This document shows, piece after piece, positions 24,872 through 32,623 of a stretch of 32,623 nucleotides of DNA; position 1 is the stretch's first letter; each line of letters begins with the position of its first letter. Made by a program: the position numbers and the translations under genes. Below the pieces are notes generated by a model. The model did not search any database. It saw only the letters and a program-made list of their open reading frames with translations, and was not told the DNA's origin. The DNA is from Planctomycetota bacterium (GTDB lineage Bacteria > Planctomycetota > B15-G4): positions 1 to 32,623 of the forward strand of contig JAJDER010000187.1 in assembly GCA_029259725.1 (NCBI GenBank), written 5' to 3'.

Positions 24872-25436
24872 CACGCGCGCGGCGGGGTTCACCCTGCTCG
24901 AGATGATGGTCACCCTGGCCATCGTGGCGCTGTCCGTCAGCGTGTTCATCGTGCGCGGCGGCAACCTCCTGCCGCAGTCGCAGCTCGTCGCCACGACCAA
25001 GCAGGTCGCGACCGACCTGGAGGAGATGCGGCTGCACTCCGTGCTCACCCAGAAGGCCACGCAGTTCGTGTACCACCTCGATCCGGTCGACGACGAGATC
25101 CTCTCGGCCTACAGCGCCGGGTTCCCGTTCCGCATCGACGAGGACGGTGAGTACGACGGCATCGGCGAGACCGAACTCATCGCCTGGACGCACCTCGCCC
25201 GGGGCATGCGCATCCGCACGATCCGCGTCCCCGGCACCGAGGACCGGGAGACCGGCGACGTCACCGTGAGCATCTCCCCCCTGGGAGCCGTCACGCCCCA
25301 CGAGGTCGTGATCGAGAACCCCGAGTACCCCGAGACCGAGGTCTACACGATCCAGGTCAACGGCGTGCTGCTCACCAACACCGTGGTCGAGGGCGACATC
25401 GAACGCCCCAGGATCGAAGATGGCGCCTTCCGCTGA
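24855..25436 (+). CDS. gspH: Minor pseudopilin, GspH-like
   Basis: This 193-residue protein has a prepilin N-terminus: basic leader, cleavage after Gly11 (AAG|FTLLEMMVTLAIVALSVSVFI), and Glu at mature position 5. The remainder is beta-rich, with a GspH-like layout that includes LVATTKQVATDLEEMRLHSVLTQK, the helix extension after the hydrophobic spine. The GTG start at 24855 lies inside the last codons of gspG. Assignment to GspH rests on position in the operon (after G) and this layout; sequence outside the N-terminus is too divergent to be certain. Confidence 0.8.
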   Translation: MRSGTDTRAAGFTLLEMMVTLAIVALSVSVFIVRGGNLLPQSQLVATTKQVATDLEEMRLHSVLTQKATQFVYHLDPVDDEILSAYSAGFPFRIDEDGEYDGIGETELIAWTHLARGMRIRTIRVPGTEDRETGDVTVSISPLGAVTPHEVVIENPEYPETEVYTIQVNGVLLTNTVVEGDIERPRIEDGAFR

Positions 25437-25962
25437 TCGCCGGCACCGCCGCCGCGGCTCCCTCGGCTTCACGCTGCTGGAGATCATGGTCACCGTCGCC
25501 CTGGTGGGCGTGACCATCGGCTTCGTGCTCACGATCCGGGAACAGATCTCGAACCACGCCTTCCGTGCCACGCGCATGATGGAGGCCATGCGCCTGGGCG
25601 AGTTGCTGCTCGCCGACTGGGCCATGAACCCCGACACGCTCGACGATTTCAGCGGGACCTTCGAGGACTACGATCCCGACGCCGGAGACGCCTTCCACTG
25701 GAACATGACCGTCGAGGAGTTCGATCTGTCGACCGGTCGCGCCGTGGAGGAGGACGACGAGTACGACGGCTCCGAGGCCTTCCTGCCGCCCGACGCCGCC
25801 ACCGTCGAAGAGGACCCCGCCGACGACCCGTACACCGTGCGCCGGATCAAGTTGACGATCTACTACCCGCGACCCGACGCCGACGAGCCCGCCGAGATGG
25901 TGCTCGAACGCTACATGCCCATGGTCCGCGACCCCGACGTGTCGCTCGGACTGGGAGGTTGA
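25420..25962 (+). CDS. gspI: Minor pseudopilin, GspI-like
   Basis: The protein has 180 residues and a basic leader (RRHRRRGSLG) with cleavage after Gly16 before FTLLEIMVTVALVGVTIGFVL; Glu5 is present. It is longer than typical GspI (about 120). An acidic central part (EEDDEYDGSEAF, VEEDPADDPY) makes up the extra length. The ATG at 25420 overlaps gspH by 17 bases, and its stop lies 3 bases before the gspJ ATG. The GspI label is by gene order; only the N-terminal third is diagnostic. Confidence 0.75.
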   Translation: MAPSADRRHRRRGSLGFTLLEIMVTVALVGVTIGFVLTIREQISNHAFRATRMMEAMRLGELLLADWAMNPDTLDDFSGTFEDYDPDAGDAFHWNMTVEEFDLSTGRAVEEDDEYDGSEAFLPPDAATVEEDPADDPYTVRRIKLTIYYPRPDADEPAEMVLERYMPMVRDPDVSLGLGG

Positions 25963-25964
25963 GC

Positions 25965-26894
25965 ATGCTCACGACCCGCACTCCGGCCCGCGCGGCCGCC
26001 GGCTTCACCTTGATGGAGGTCATGGTCGCCCTGAGCATCATGGCGATGATCATGACCGGCCTCTACAGCACCCTCGACACGACGCTGCGCACGCGCGACC
26101 AGCTCGAGTACGAGACCCGCGCCGCGCGCATGGGCCCGGAGCTGCTCGACATCCTGGAGAAGGACCTGCAGCGCGCCTGGATCGCGAACATCGCGGACGA
26201 CAAGGTCTTCCTCGGGCAGGACAACACGGTCAACGGCGAGCAGGCCGACACGCTGCTCTTCATCAGCACCGTGGACAGCACGATCACGCAGCGCATCGGC
26301 GCGTACGAGGTCCCCAGCGACCTGGCCGAGACCGGTTACCGACTCAAGGCCAACCCGGCGTTCTCCGACCTGCTCGAACTCTGGCGGCGGCAGGACTACC
26401 ACGTCGACGAGGAGCCCCTCGAGGGCGGCCTGTACGAGTTGATGCACGACCGCGTGGTCTCGTTCCAGCTGCGGTACGTGGAGGCCATGGAGCGCAGCCC
26501 CGAATGGCTCGACGACTGGGACTCCAGCACGCGCCACGCCCTGCCCGCCGCGATCCAGGTGGACCTGGTCCTCGAGGTCGGCCCCCGCGCCGGCAACACC
26601 AGCCGCGCCGACTCGGGCGCCCGCACCATGGCCTACCGCCGCATCATCCCGCTCGAGGGGTCCTCCGAGCTGGCCATGCGCGTGCACCCCATCGTGCCGG
26701 CCTTCCTGGGTTCGGCCGCGGGCTCCGGCGGTGGCGGTGCCGGTGGAGGCGCCGACCTCACGGGAGAGACCGGTGAGGACGAGGACAACTCGGGGGACAC
26801 CGGGAAGGGCGACGGCACCTCGGGTCCCGGGGGCCCCGGTGGACCCTCCGACGGCGACCTCTCCGACTTCCTCGGTGACCTGCTCGACGGCTGA
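25965..26894 (+). CDS. gspJ: Minor pseudopilin, GspJ-like, with Gly-rich acidic tail
   Basis: This 309-residue protein has leader cleavage after Gly13 (AAG|FTLMEVMVALSIMAMIMTGLY) with Glu5. The central part shows GspJ features: RMGPELLDILEKDLQRAWI, a long loop, then FQLRYVEAMERSPEWLDDWDSS and LPAAIQVDLVL, the usual J-type sequence near the end of the domain. About 65 extra residues follow: Gly/Ser-rich, then acidic (GETGEDEDNSGDTG), ending in SDFLGDLLDG. The ATG at 25965 has GGGAGG 6 bases upstream and is preferred to an in-frame TTG at 25959. It is the last gene of the cluster; no gspK follows. Confidence 0.82.
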   Translation: MLTTRTPARAAAGFTLMEVMVALSIMAMIMTGLYSTLDTTLRTRDQLEYETRAARMGPELLDILEKDLQRAWIANIADDKVFLGQDNTVNGEQADTLLFISTVDSTITQRIGAYEVPSDLAETGYRLKANPAFSDLLELWRRQDYHVDEEPLEGGLYELMHDRVVSFQLRYVEAMERSPEWLDDWDSSTRHALPAAIQVDLVLEVGPRAGNTSRADSGARTMAYRRIIPLEGSSELAMRVHPIVPAFLGSAAGSGGGGAGGGADLTGETGEDEDNSGDTGKGDGTSGPGGPGGPSDGDLSDFLGDLLDG

Positions 26895-26902
26895 CGGCGA
26901 GC
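26882..26902. terminator. Weak dyad at the gspJ/serS convergence
   Basis: GCTCG and CGAGC (26882-26886 and 26898-26902) can pair around an 11-nt loop in the 8-base gap and last codons of gspJ. There is no T-run on either side, so this is only a candidate for a bidirectional stop. Confidence 0.2.
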
Positions 26903-28177
26903 TCAGGCCGGCGTCCCCAGGGTGGTCTGACCGCCGAGGTACGGTCGCAGCGCCTCGGGCACATGCACGGACCCGTCGGCCTGCTGGTGGACCTCGAGCA
27001 GCGGGATCAGGATGCGCGGGCTCGCGACCACCGTGTTGTTGAGCGTGTGGCAGAAGGTCGGCCGACCCTGCTCGTCGCGGGTGCGGAGCTCGAGCCGCCG
27101 AGCCTGGAAGTCGCCGAAGCGCGACGCGCTGTGCGTCTCGCCGTAGTGACCGCGTGACGGCATCCAGGTCTCGATGTCGAACTTCTGGACCTGGGGCAGC
27201 CCGAGATCCCCGCCGCAGACGTTGACCACGCGGTAGGGCAGCTCGAGCAGGCGCAGGACCTCTTCCGAGTTGCGCAGGATGGCCTCGTGCTCGGCCACCG
27301 ACGCGGCGTCGTCCGGCGCCAGGATCACGACCTGCTCGACCTTCTCGAACTGGTGGATCCGGTACAGGCCCTTGGTGTCCTTGCCCGCGGCACCGGCCTC
27401 GCGCCGGAAGCAGGGCGAACGCGCCACGAAGCGGATCGGCAGGCGCTCGGGGTCGAGGATCTCGCCGGCGTGGAACGACGTCAGCGGGACCTCGGCGGTG
27501 CCCACCAGGTTGAGCTGGTCCTTGTCGATGCGGTAGGCCTGCTCCTCACCGCCGGGGAAGTACGCCGTCCCGAACATGGCCGCGTCGCGCACCAGCACCG
27601 GGACCTCCATGGGCTCGAAGCCCTTGGCGATCATGTGGTCGAGCGCCAGGTTGATGACCGCGCGGTGCAGGCGCGCGCCGTCGCCACGCAGCACGTAGAA
27701 GCGCGTGCCCGAGAGCTTCACGCCGCGCTCGATGTCGAACAGCGCAAGCGCCTCGCCGAGAGCCAGATGGCTCCTGGGCTCGAAGTCGAACGACGGCACC
27801 TCGCCCCAGGTGCGCAACTCGACGTTGTCCCGATCGTCCACACCGGCGGGCACGTCCGGCGACGGGACGTTGGGCACCCGCAACATCAGCGCCTCGTAAT
27901 CGGCGAGCACGGTCGCGAGTTCGCTCTCGTGTCCCTGGATCTCGGTCTTCAGTTCCCCGAGCGCCGCGACCTCGAGCGCGCGTTCATCCGCGCTGAGCTT
28001 GCCCAGCGCCTTGCTCCGCCGGCGTTGCTCGGCCTTGCCGCTCTCCATGGCGTGCAGCAGTCGGCGGCGCTCGTCGTCGACCTCGACGAGCCGGTCCAGG
28101 TCGACTTCGATCCGCTTGAGGGCCGCGCCGGCGCGCACGGCGTCGAGCTGATCGCGGATGAATCGGATGTCCAGCAT
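26903..28177 (-). CDS. serS: Seryl-tRNA synthetase
   Basis: SerRS charges tRNA-Ser with serine. The 424-residue protein is full length and class II. It has an N-terminal coiled-coil arm (about 30-110) rich in Arg, Glu and Leu that grips the tRNA long variable arm. Motif 2 is FRREAGAAGKDTKGLYRIHQFEKVE-like, and the active-site loop GETHSASRFGDFQARR is a form of the canonical ISSCSNFGDFQARR. Motif 3 begins NNTVVASPRILIPLLE. The ATG at 28177 gives the standard MLDIRFIRDQLDAVR start. It is convergent with gspJ and 69 bases from the unknown secreted protein gene on the same strand. Confidence 0.97.
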   Translation of the reverse strand: MLDIRFIRDQLDAVRAGAALKRIEVDLDRLVEVDDERRRLLHAMESGKAEQRRRSKALGKLSADERALEVAALGELKTEIQGHESELATVLADYEALMLRVPNVPSPDVPAGVDDRDNVELRTWGEVPSFDFEPRSHLALGEALALFDIERGVKLSGTRFYVLRGDGARLHRAVINLALDHMIAKGFEPMEVPVLVRDAAMFGTAYFPGGEEQAYRIDKDQLNLVGTAEVPLTSFHAGEILDPERLPIRFVARSPCFRREAGAAGKDTKGLYRIHQFEKVEQVVILAPDDAASVAEHEAILRNSEEVLRLLELPYRVVNVCGGDLGLPQVQKFDIETWMPSRGHYGETHSASRFGDFQARRLELRTRDEQGRPTFCHTLNNTVVASPRILIPLLEVHQQADGSVHVPEALRPYLGGQTTLGTPA

Positions 28178-28246
28178 GTGGGTCCTCGGCCTCCCTGGGC
28201 AGCGCCCGCCGGCCCGGCGGAGACGGCCCCTGCAGTGCGCGGATGC

Positions 28247-30382
28247 TCAGTCCAGCCAGTCGCTCTCGAGCGGCCCGCCCAGCAGGCGGTGGCTCTTCTG
28301 GCTCAGCTTCACCTGCAACTTGGTCTTGGACGGGTTCTCGTAGCGCACCTCTTGCGGGAACCAGAGCACGTTGTCGCGGGTGCTCGAGTTGTTCTGCCAG
28401 GCCTCGATGTCCGCCGCCCGGGTCTTGAGTCCCTTCTCGAGCACCTTGCCGCCGGGCTCGCGCAGCGCGACCAGCGGCTGGAAGGCCTCGTCGAAGACGC
28501 ACGCGTACTCCTCGCCGAACTTGCCGAAGAGCCGCATGGTCCGCGTCTCGACCACGAAGTCGGTGCCGTCCTGGCGCGTCCTGATCTGCGCCGTGTAGGG
28601 CGGCCCCAGCTCGAGCTCGACGGTCTGCCCCTCGGCCACGTCGAACTCCTCGCTCCTCCCCGAGTAGATGCGCACCTGGTCCATGCTCGTCTTCTTGCCC
28701 GTCTCGAGCCTGCCGAAGACGATCTTGTACCGCCCCGCCGGGACCGTCACGGGCTTGCCCAGCTTCGGCCCGACGATGTCGAAGAACGCCCCTTCGAGCT
28801 TGCCGACCTCGGCCACGACGAGGTGCGTCGGCTTGATCTTGGTCCCGATCTCCAGCTGGATCGCGCCGGTCTGCAGGTTGAGTTCCCGCAGCGTCAGCTC
28901 GGTGCCGTCCGGCTTGGCCGTGGCCCGGTAGAACGCGTCGCCGATGGGCAGCACGCTCGACATCGGGATGGCCCGCTTGGACTTGCCGATCAACACCGAG
29001 TCCAGCTCGAGGGTCTGGATGTGGTCGTCCTCGGTGTACTCGGTGTAGAGGTCGTCGAGCGGGTCGAGCGTGTCGCCGTAGCTGCCGGTGAGGTTGGTGT
29101 CGTACAGCCGGATCGACTGACCGAGCGCTTCTCCCTCCATGTACCCGGCGATGTTGAAGCGCAGGCGTGCGCCGCTCGTCTGGGGGGCGTAGTTCACCTC
29201 GATCCCGAAGAGCTGTTCCCGGTCGCCGGGGATCGCGAACATCATGCCCAGGTCGGAGCCGGCATCGGGGACCTCGACCAGCTTGGGGCTGGTGTTGGGC
29301 GTGAACTCGACCTCGTCCCCGCCGTCACCATCGGTGTCGAGGAAGAACGAGCCTCCGTCGCGGCGCACGCTCCAGAGCCGACCGCCGGGCTTGAACACCA
29401 TGCCGCGCGAGTAGTCCATGTCGGTCGGGCCGTCGCCCTCGATCCAGGTGAACGGCCAGAGCAGGTAGTTGTCGGGCGGGTAGAAGCTCGGCAGCGGCTC
29501 GGGGCCGAGCCCCTTCTTCGGCAGCACGTACTCGAGCGTCGAGAGCGACTCCTTGGAGCCCGTGGCCCAGGCCGTCAGGCCCCGGCCCGCACCACCGCCA
29601 TCGATCTCCGCGGTGAGTTCCTCGGGCAGGTCGGCGTCCGACGGGCGCTCTCCGTCCGGGTCCACGCCGGCCTTGGCGAGTGCGTCCAGTTCGATCTGCG
29701 CGTTGCTCACGAGCACGGACTCGAAGTTCAACTTCGCGCCGTACTCGAGGATGCGCTGGAGCACCCTGCTGCGCTCCCAGGGGCGCCCACGGAAACGTTC
29801 CACCTCGGACAGGTCGGTGAGCGTGAACACCGCGTGCTCGTAGTCCCCCAGCCCGGCGAACTCGCGCACGGCGCCGTCGAGCTTCTCCGTCGCGCGATTC
29901 CACGCGTCCTCGGACAACTCCGCGCGCGCCGTGGTGAACAGATCCCGGCCCTCGATCATGGCCAGCACCGCGTGGTGTCGGCGACGGCGGTCGGCCTGTT
30001 CCATCTCGAGCACCAGGCGCACGCGCTCGATGTAGCGTTCCTGCCCCGCGACCCGGTCCATGCTCCAGGCCAGGGTGCGCAGCTCCCCGTACAGGTGGGG
30101 CACGTCGGCGCCGCTGAGATCATCGAGCAGCAGGTCGAGGGACGCCTCGGCCAGATCCGGACGTCGGCGCACGGCCTTGTCCATCTCCTCCTCGTCGTCG
30201 ATGAGCTTCGCCGCGTAGTAGTCGTCCCAGAAGGACCGCAGATCGGGCGGCATCTCGATCTTCTCGTCCTCCGCGCTCTGCGGCGGCGAGGGCACGGCCG
30301 CGGCCGCGAGGGCGGGAACGGCGGACATCCCGAGGCACAGCACGGGAGCCAGGGCGAAGACCAGTCGGGTGGGCAGTCTCAT
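28247..30382 (-). CDS. Large secreted protein of unknown function
   Basis: I do not recognise this 711-residue protein. A clear signal peptide opens it (LVFALAPVLCLGMSAVPALAAAA), so it is exported. Residues about 40-210 are Glu/Arg/Leu-rich and look alpha-helical, perhaps TPR-like. The rest is beta-rich and contains a calcium-loop-like FLDTDGDGGDEVEF, a run of aromatic residues (YPPDNYLLWPFTWIEGDG), and later several beta-strand segments such as VPAGRYKIVFGR and AEGQTVELELGPPY that resemble Ig-like or carboxypeptidase-regulatory folds. The ATG at 30382 has GAGG 9 bases upstream; an in-frame TTG at 30391 is less likely. It lies 61 bases after the rhomboid gene on the same strand. Confidence 0.65.
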   Translation of the reverse strand: MRLPTRLVFALAPVLCLGMSAVPALAAAAVPSPPQSAEDEKIEMPPDLRSFWDDYYAAKLIDDEEEMDKAVRRRPDLAEASLDLLLDDLSGADVPHLYGELRTLAWSMDRVAGQERYIERVRLVLEMEQADRRRRHHAVLAMIEGRDLFTTARAELSEDAWNRATEKLDGAVREFAGLGDYEHAVFTLTDLSEVERFRGRPWERSRVLQRILEYGAKLNFESVLVSNAQIELDALAKAGVDPDGERPSDADLPEELTAEIDGGGAGRGLTAWATGSKESLSTLEYVLPKKGLGPEPLPSFYPPDNYLLWPFTWIEGDGPTDMDYSRGMVFKPGGRLWSVRRDGGSFFLDTDGDGGDEVEFTPNTSPKLVEVPDAGSDLGMMFAIPGDREQLFGIEVNYAPQTSGARLRFNIAGYMEGEALGQSIRLYDTNLTGSYGDTLDPLDDLYTEYTEDDHIQTLELDSVLIGKSKRAIPMSSVLPIGDAFYRATAKPDGTELTLRELNLQTGAIQLEIGTKIKPTHLVVAEVGKLEGAFFDIVGPKLGKPVTVPAGRYKIVFGRLETGKKTSMDQVRIYSGRSEEFDVAEGQTVELELGPPYTAQIRTRQDGTDFVVETRTMRLFGKFGEEYACVFDEAFQPLVALREPGGKVLEKGLKTRAADIEAWQNNSSTRDNVLWFPQEVRYENPSKTKLQVKLSQKSHRLLGGPLESDWLD

Positions 30383-30443
30383 GGTGGGCAACCTCGGGAC
30401 CTGTCGGAACAGCGGCGTCCGGAGCCTTCTCTTCTACCAGCCC

Positions 30444-31346
30444 TCAGCCGCTCTTGTCGCGCAGCTCGCGGCTGCGTTGATCGAGGAAGGACCGCTCGGC
30501 CGGAGTGAGTGACGTGAGGCCCGAGGCCTGGATCTTGGCCAGGAGGCGGTCCATCTCCAGCCGCGAGCTGGCCTGTTTCTCGAGCGTCTTGCGGTTCTTC
30601 TCCAGCCCGCGGCGCTGCTGCCAGCGGGCCAGGAAGTCCCCTTTCTTGAACCAGATGAAGCCGAACAACGCGCCTCCCAGGTGGCAGGCCAGGGCCACCT
30701 CGAAGATCGGCGCCAGGGGCTGCTGACCCGGCGGCACGCCGTCGAGAGCGCGCACCTGGCTGATGAAACCCAGGATGTCGGAGACCAGGCGGAAGCCGAC
30801 GAGCAGCCACACCGGCAGCGGGATCGGCGGGAAGATCAGGTGGAAGGTGCGATGCGGGTACTTGAGCGCGTAGAGCAGCATGACGCTCCAGACCGCGCCC
30901 GACGCGCCGATCGTGACCGAGGACGAATCCGTCACCACGTTCATCACCAGCTGCGCCAGCCCGGCGACGACACCGCCGGCCACGTACAGTCGCAGGAACG
31001 AAGCCTTGCCCAGGACGGCCTCGAGCTCACGCCCGAAGATCCACAGGTAGAACATGTTCCCGAGGACGTGCCAGAAGTCGCGCGTCGCGTGCAGCAACGG
31101 GTAGGTGAACAGCTGGAACGGGAACAGCAGGTTGATCGACCCGCCCGCGGTGAAGGCGCGCAGTCCGCCCCAATAGCTGACCTCGGCGCCCACGTACGGC
31201 CACAACCTCGAGACGATGAACTGCAGCGCGAAGACGGCGACCGTCAGGCGCACGATCGTGCCCATGCCGGTCCACGCGCGCCAATCGATGCCGCCCGGCC
31301 GGCGACCGCGCTGTTCCTGGTCGTACCAGTTGGGTCGGAACGCCAC
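30444..31346 (-). CDS. Rhomboid-family intramembrane serine protease
   Basis: The 300-residue protein has about six membrane helices and the rhomboid catalytic pair: Ser149 in TIGASGAVWSVM (the GxSG motif on helix 4) and His222 in ALACHLGGALFGFIW (helix 6). The oxyanion-side element HATRDFWHVLGNMFYLWIFG matches the HxxxxHxxxNM pattern on helix 2. Rhomboids cut transmembrane substrates within the membrane; the substrate is unknown. A charged cytoplasmic tail of about 65 residues (RWQQRRGLEKNRKTLEK and beyond) follows the last helix. The start is GTG 31346, 4 bases after the stop of the polyprenyl synthase gene, so the two are in one operon. Confidence 0.92.
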   Translation of the reverse strand: MAFRPNWYDQEQRGRRPGGIDWRAWTGMGTIVRLTVAVFALQFIVSRLWPYVGAEVSYWGGLRAFTAGGSINLLFPFQLFTYPLLHATRDFWHVLGNMFYLWIFGRELEAVLGKASFLRLYVAGGVVAGLAQLVMNVVTDSSSVTIGASGAVWSVMLLYALKYPHRTFHLIFPPIPLPVWLLVGFRLVSDILGFISQVRALDGVPPGQQPLAPIFEVALACHLGGALFGFIWFKKGDFLARWQQRRGLEKNRKTLEKQASSRLEMDRLLAKIQASGLTSLTPAERSFLDQRSRELRDKSG

Positions 31347-31350
31347 GGGG

Positions 31351-32331
31351 TCAGTGGCTCCGCGCGATGACGAACTCGCAGAGTCCGCCCAGGCTGTGCC
31401 GCGCAGGCACGTCGGGGAACTGCTGGATGAGTTCGCGCGCCTCGAGCGCCAGGGCCTTGGCCTCGTAGCGAGCGCTGGCCACGGCCTCGTCGAGGTCGAA
31501 CTCCATGGTGAGACACTCGCGCCGACTGCCGTTCACCTCGCCGAAGAGCACCTCGCGCAGGCGCTCGACACGTTCGGGCGGGAGGCTGCGCGCCAGGCGG
31601 ATCACGGGCAGCGTGAGCTTGCCGGTCTCCAGGTCGGTGCCGAGGGACTTGCCCACGACGCGCTCGTCGCCGACCACGTCCAGGCAGTCATCGATGATCT
31701 GGAAGGCCATGCCCAGCTTGCGCCCGTAGTCGGACAGCGCCGCGACCTGCTCGGCGTTCCCGCCGGCGTACCGCGCTCCCAGGTAGAGCGAGGCCTCGAA
31801 CAGCGACGCGGTCTTCAGGTCGATCACCATGAAGTACGCGTCCTCGTCGAAGATCCGTCGCTCCTTGAACAGCGACTGCTCGATCTCGCCGCGGCACAGC
31901 GCCTGGCTGGCTTCGGCGAGCACGCGGCCCGCCTCGGAGTTCTCCAGGTCCAGCGAGCGCGCAAACGCCTTGCTGTACACGAAGTCACCCAGCAGGATCG
32001 GCACCTGGTTGCCGTGTAGCGCGTTCAAGGTCATCGACTTGCGGCGCGTGTCGGCCCCGTCGAGCACGTCGTCGTGGAGCAGCGAGGCCATGTGGATGGC
32101 CTCCACCATCGCGGCGATGATCACGTGCTCCGCGTTGGGCTTGCTGATCAGGTAGGCCGACAGGTGCACCAGCGCGGGGCGGATGCGCTTGCCACCGTAG
32201 CGCGCCAGGTGATCGCTGAGTGGGCGCAGCGACTCCGACTCGGCGTCGAGCAGCCGCACCAGCTCCTTCTCGGTGGCCTCCATCTCCTTGCGGACCGGTG
32301 CGGCCAGGTCTTCCGCGGCGAGCGGACTCAT
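31351..32331 (-). CDS. ispB: Long-chain polyprenyl diphosphate synthase
   Basis: This enzyme extends farnesyl or geranylgeranyl diphosphate with isopentenyl units to make the side chain of quinones. The protein is 326 residues. The first aspartate-rich motif is DDVLD at residues 87-91 (LLHDDVLDGADTRR) and the second DDCLD at 214-218 (FQIIDDCLDVVG); the GGKRIRP element is at 47-52. The residues just before the first motif are small (ASLL), which in this family leaves room for long products, but the exact chain length cannot be read. The ATG at 32331 overlaps the upstream mobA stop as ATGA; the in-frame sequence beyond it is part of mobA. It is a trans-type family member, not the cis undecaprenyl synthase. 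Confidence 0.92.
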   Translation of the reverse strand: MSPLAAEDLAAPVRKEMEATEKELVRLLDAESESLRPLSDHLARYGGKRIRPALVHLSAYLISKPNAEHVIIAAMVEAIHMASLLHDDVLDGADTRRKSMTLNALHGNQVPILLGDFVYSKAFARSLDLENSEAGRVLAEASQALCRGEIEQSLFKERRIFDEDAYFMVIDLKTASLFEASLYLGARYAGGNAEQVAALSDYGRKLGMAFQIIDDCLDVVGDERVVGKSLGTDLETGKLTLPVIRLARSLPPERVERLREVLFGEVNGSRRECLTMEFDLDEAVASARYEAKALALEARELIQQFPDVPARHSLGGLCEFVIARSH

Positions 32332-32623
32332 GACGCGTGTTCTCCTCGGGCCCGGGCGAGGTCCGCGGGCGTGTCGATGTCGCACAGGGCGTCTCGGTAG
32401 CGCGCCCGACCGGCGACGTCGATCCGGTGGGGATGGAAGCTGTCCAGGGCCGCGATCAGCGAGCGGGTCCCGCGGTCGACGGCCAGCCGCAGCGGGGCCG
32501 CGAGGCGTGCGGCAAGCACCGCGGGAAAGGGCTGCAGTCCGTGTTCATCCGCGAGCACGACGGCGTCGTGGCCGGCGCGGGCCACGGCGACCAGCTCGGC
32601 CAGCACCGCGCGGTCGAGGAAGG
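32328..32623 (-). CDS. mobA: Molybdenum cofactor guanylyltransferase-like, C-terminal part (cut by window edge)
   Basis: Only the last 98 codons are present; the N-terminal GTP-binding half is outside the window. The visible part has FLDRAVLAELVAVARAGHDAVVLADEHGLQPFPAV, the MobA-type mid-region, then DRGTRSLIAALDSF and the terminal DIDTPADLARAR, which is the hallmark closing motif (DInTPeDl) of MobA-like nucleotidyltransferases. MobA attaches GMP to molybdopterin. Relatives such as MocA (cytidylyl) share this end, so the precise nucleotide is uncertain. The stop overlaps the ATG of the polyprenyl synthase gene. Confidence 0.75.
   Translation of the reverse strand, partial: FLDRAVLAELVAVARAGHDAVVLADEHGLQPFPAVLAARLAAPLRLAVDRGTRSLIAALDSFHPHRIDVAGRARYRDALCDIDTPADLARARGEHAS

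Noticed and set aside
27287-30508. A very long open frame on the plus strand opposite serS and the 711-residue secreted protein gene
   Set aside because: It is antisense to genes with clear family motifs or a signal peptide, is rich in Arg, His, Val and Gln, and has no domain. Long antisense frames are expected in DNA this GC-rich.

Overview
This is a very GC-rich (visibly around two thirds or more G+C), densely packed chromosomal segment from a Gram-negative bacterium. The Gram-negative reading rests on an outer-membrane secretin, a PTS-Ntr-type IIA protein, and signal-peptide proteins. I cannot name the species. The mix of a Gld-type ABC module with DUF4340, a reduced type II secretion cluster, FG-GAP propeller proteins and an NtrC-family regulator fits under-cultured GC-rich phyla around the FCB group (for example Krumholzibacteriota, Eisenbacteria or Gemmatimonadota-like lineages) or a deltaproteobacterial-type lineage. 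That placement is inference. Nearly all the sequence is coding and the longest gene-free gap is about 240 bases (13835-14073). There is no sign of phage, transposon, tRNA, rRNA or CRISPR.

Layout. 1-1181 (minus): gap followed by the start of pgk (lower glycolysis). 1289-6769: tilS (+), a secreted PQQ-type propeller (-), the PLP-homeostasis gene yggS (+), a secreted FG-GAP propeller (+), a doubtful 49-codon ORF and purN (+). 6832-16175: a long minus-strand run, read from 16175 downward: sensorless histidine kinase, sigma-54-type response regulator, dnaK, then a four-gene gldA/gldF/gldG/DUF4340 ABC module with ATGA or GTGA overlaps at its three internal junctions. 16303-17819 (+): a fused TsaC/Sua5 and low-molecular-weight phosphatase gene overlapping rpiB, followed by a short 17-nt tandem repeat. 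17974-18943 (-): ptsN then rpsU, the latter encoding an unusually long bS21. 19100-26894 (+): a compact secretion/pseudopilus operon gspD-E-F-G-H-I-J with no C, K, L or M genes inside it. 26903-32623 (-): mobA (partial), a long-chain polyprenyl diphosphate synthase, a rhomboid protease, a large secreted protein of unknown function, and serS.

How the genes work together. The window is mostly housekeeping: glycolysis, tRNA modification and charging, purine and quinone or undecaprenol precursors, and chaperone. Two envelope machines are embedded in it, the Gld-like ABC transporter module and the pseudopilus secretion system. Several architectural oddities deserve a look: the TsaC-phosphatase fusion whose P-loop carries the Thr typical of protein-arginine phosphatases, the kinase with no input domain next to a sigma-54 activator and a dnaK with a sigma-54-like promoter, and the bS21 with an Ala/Pro-rich tail. 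I did not find a clearly new defence or mobile system.
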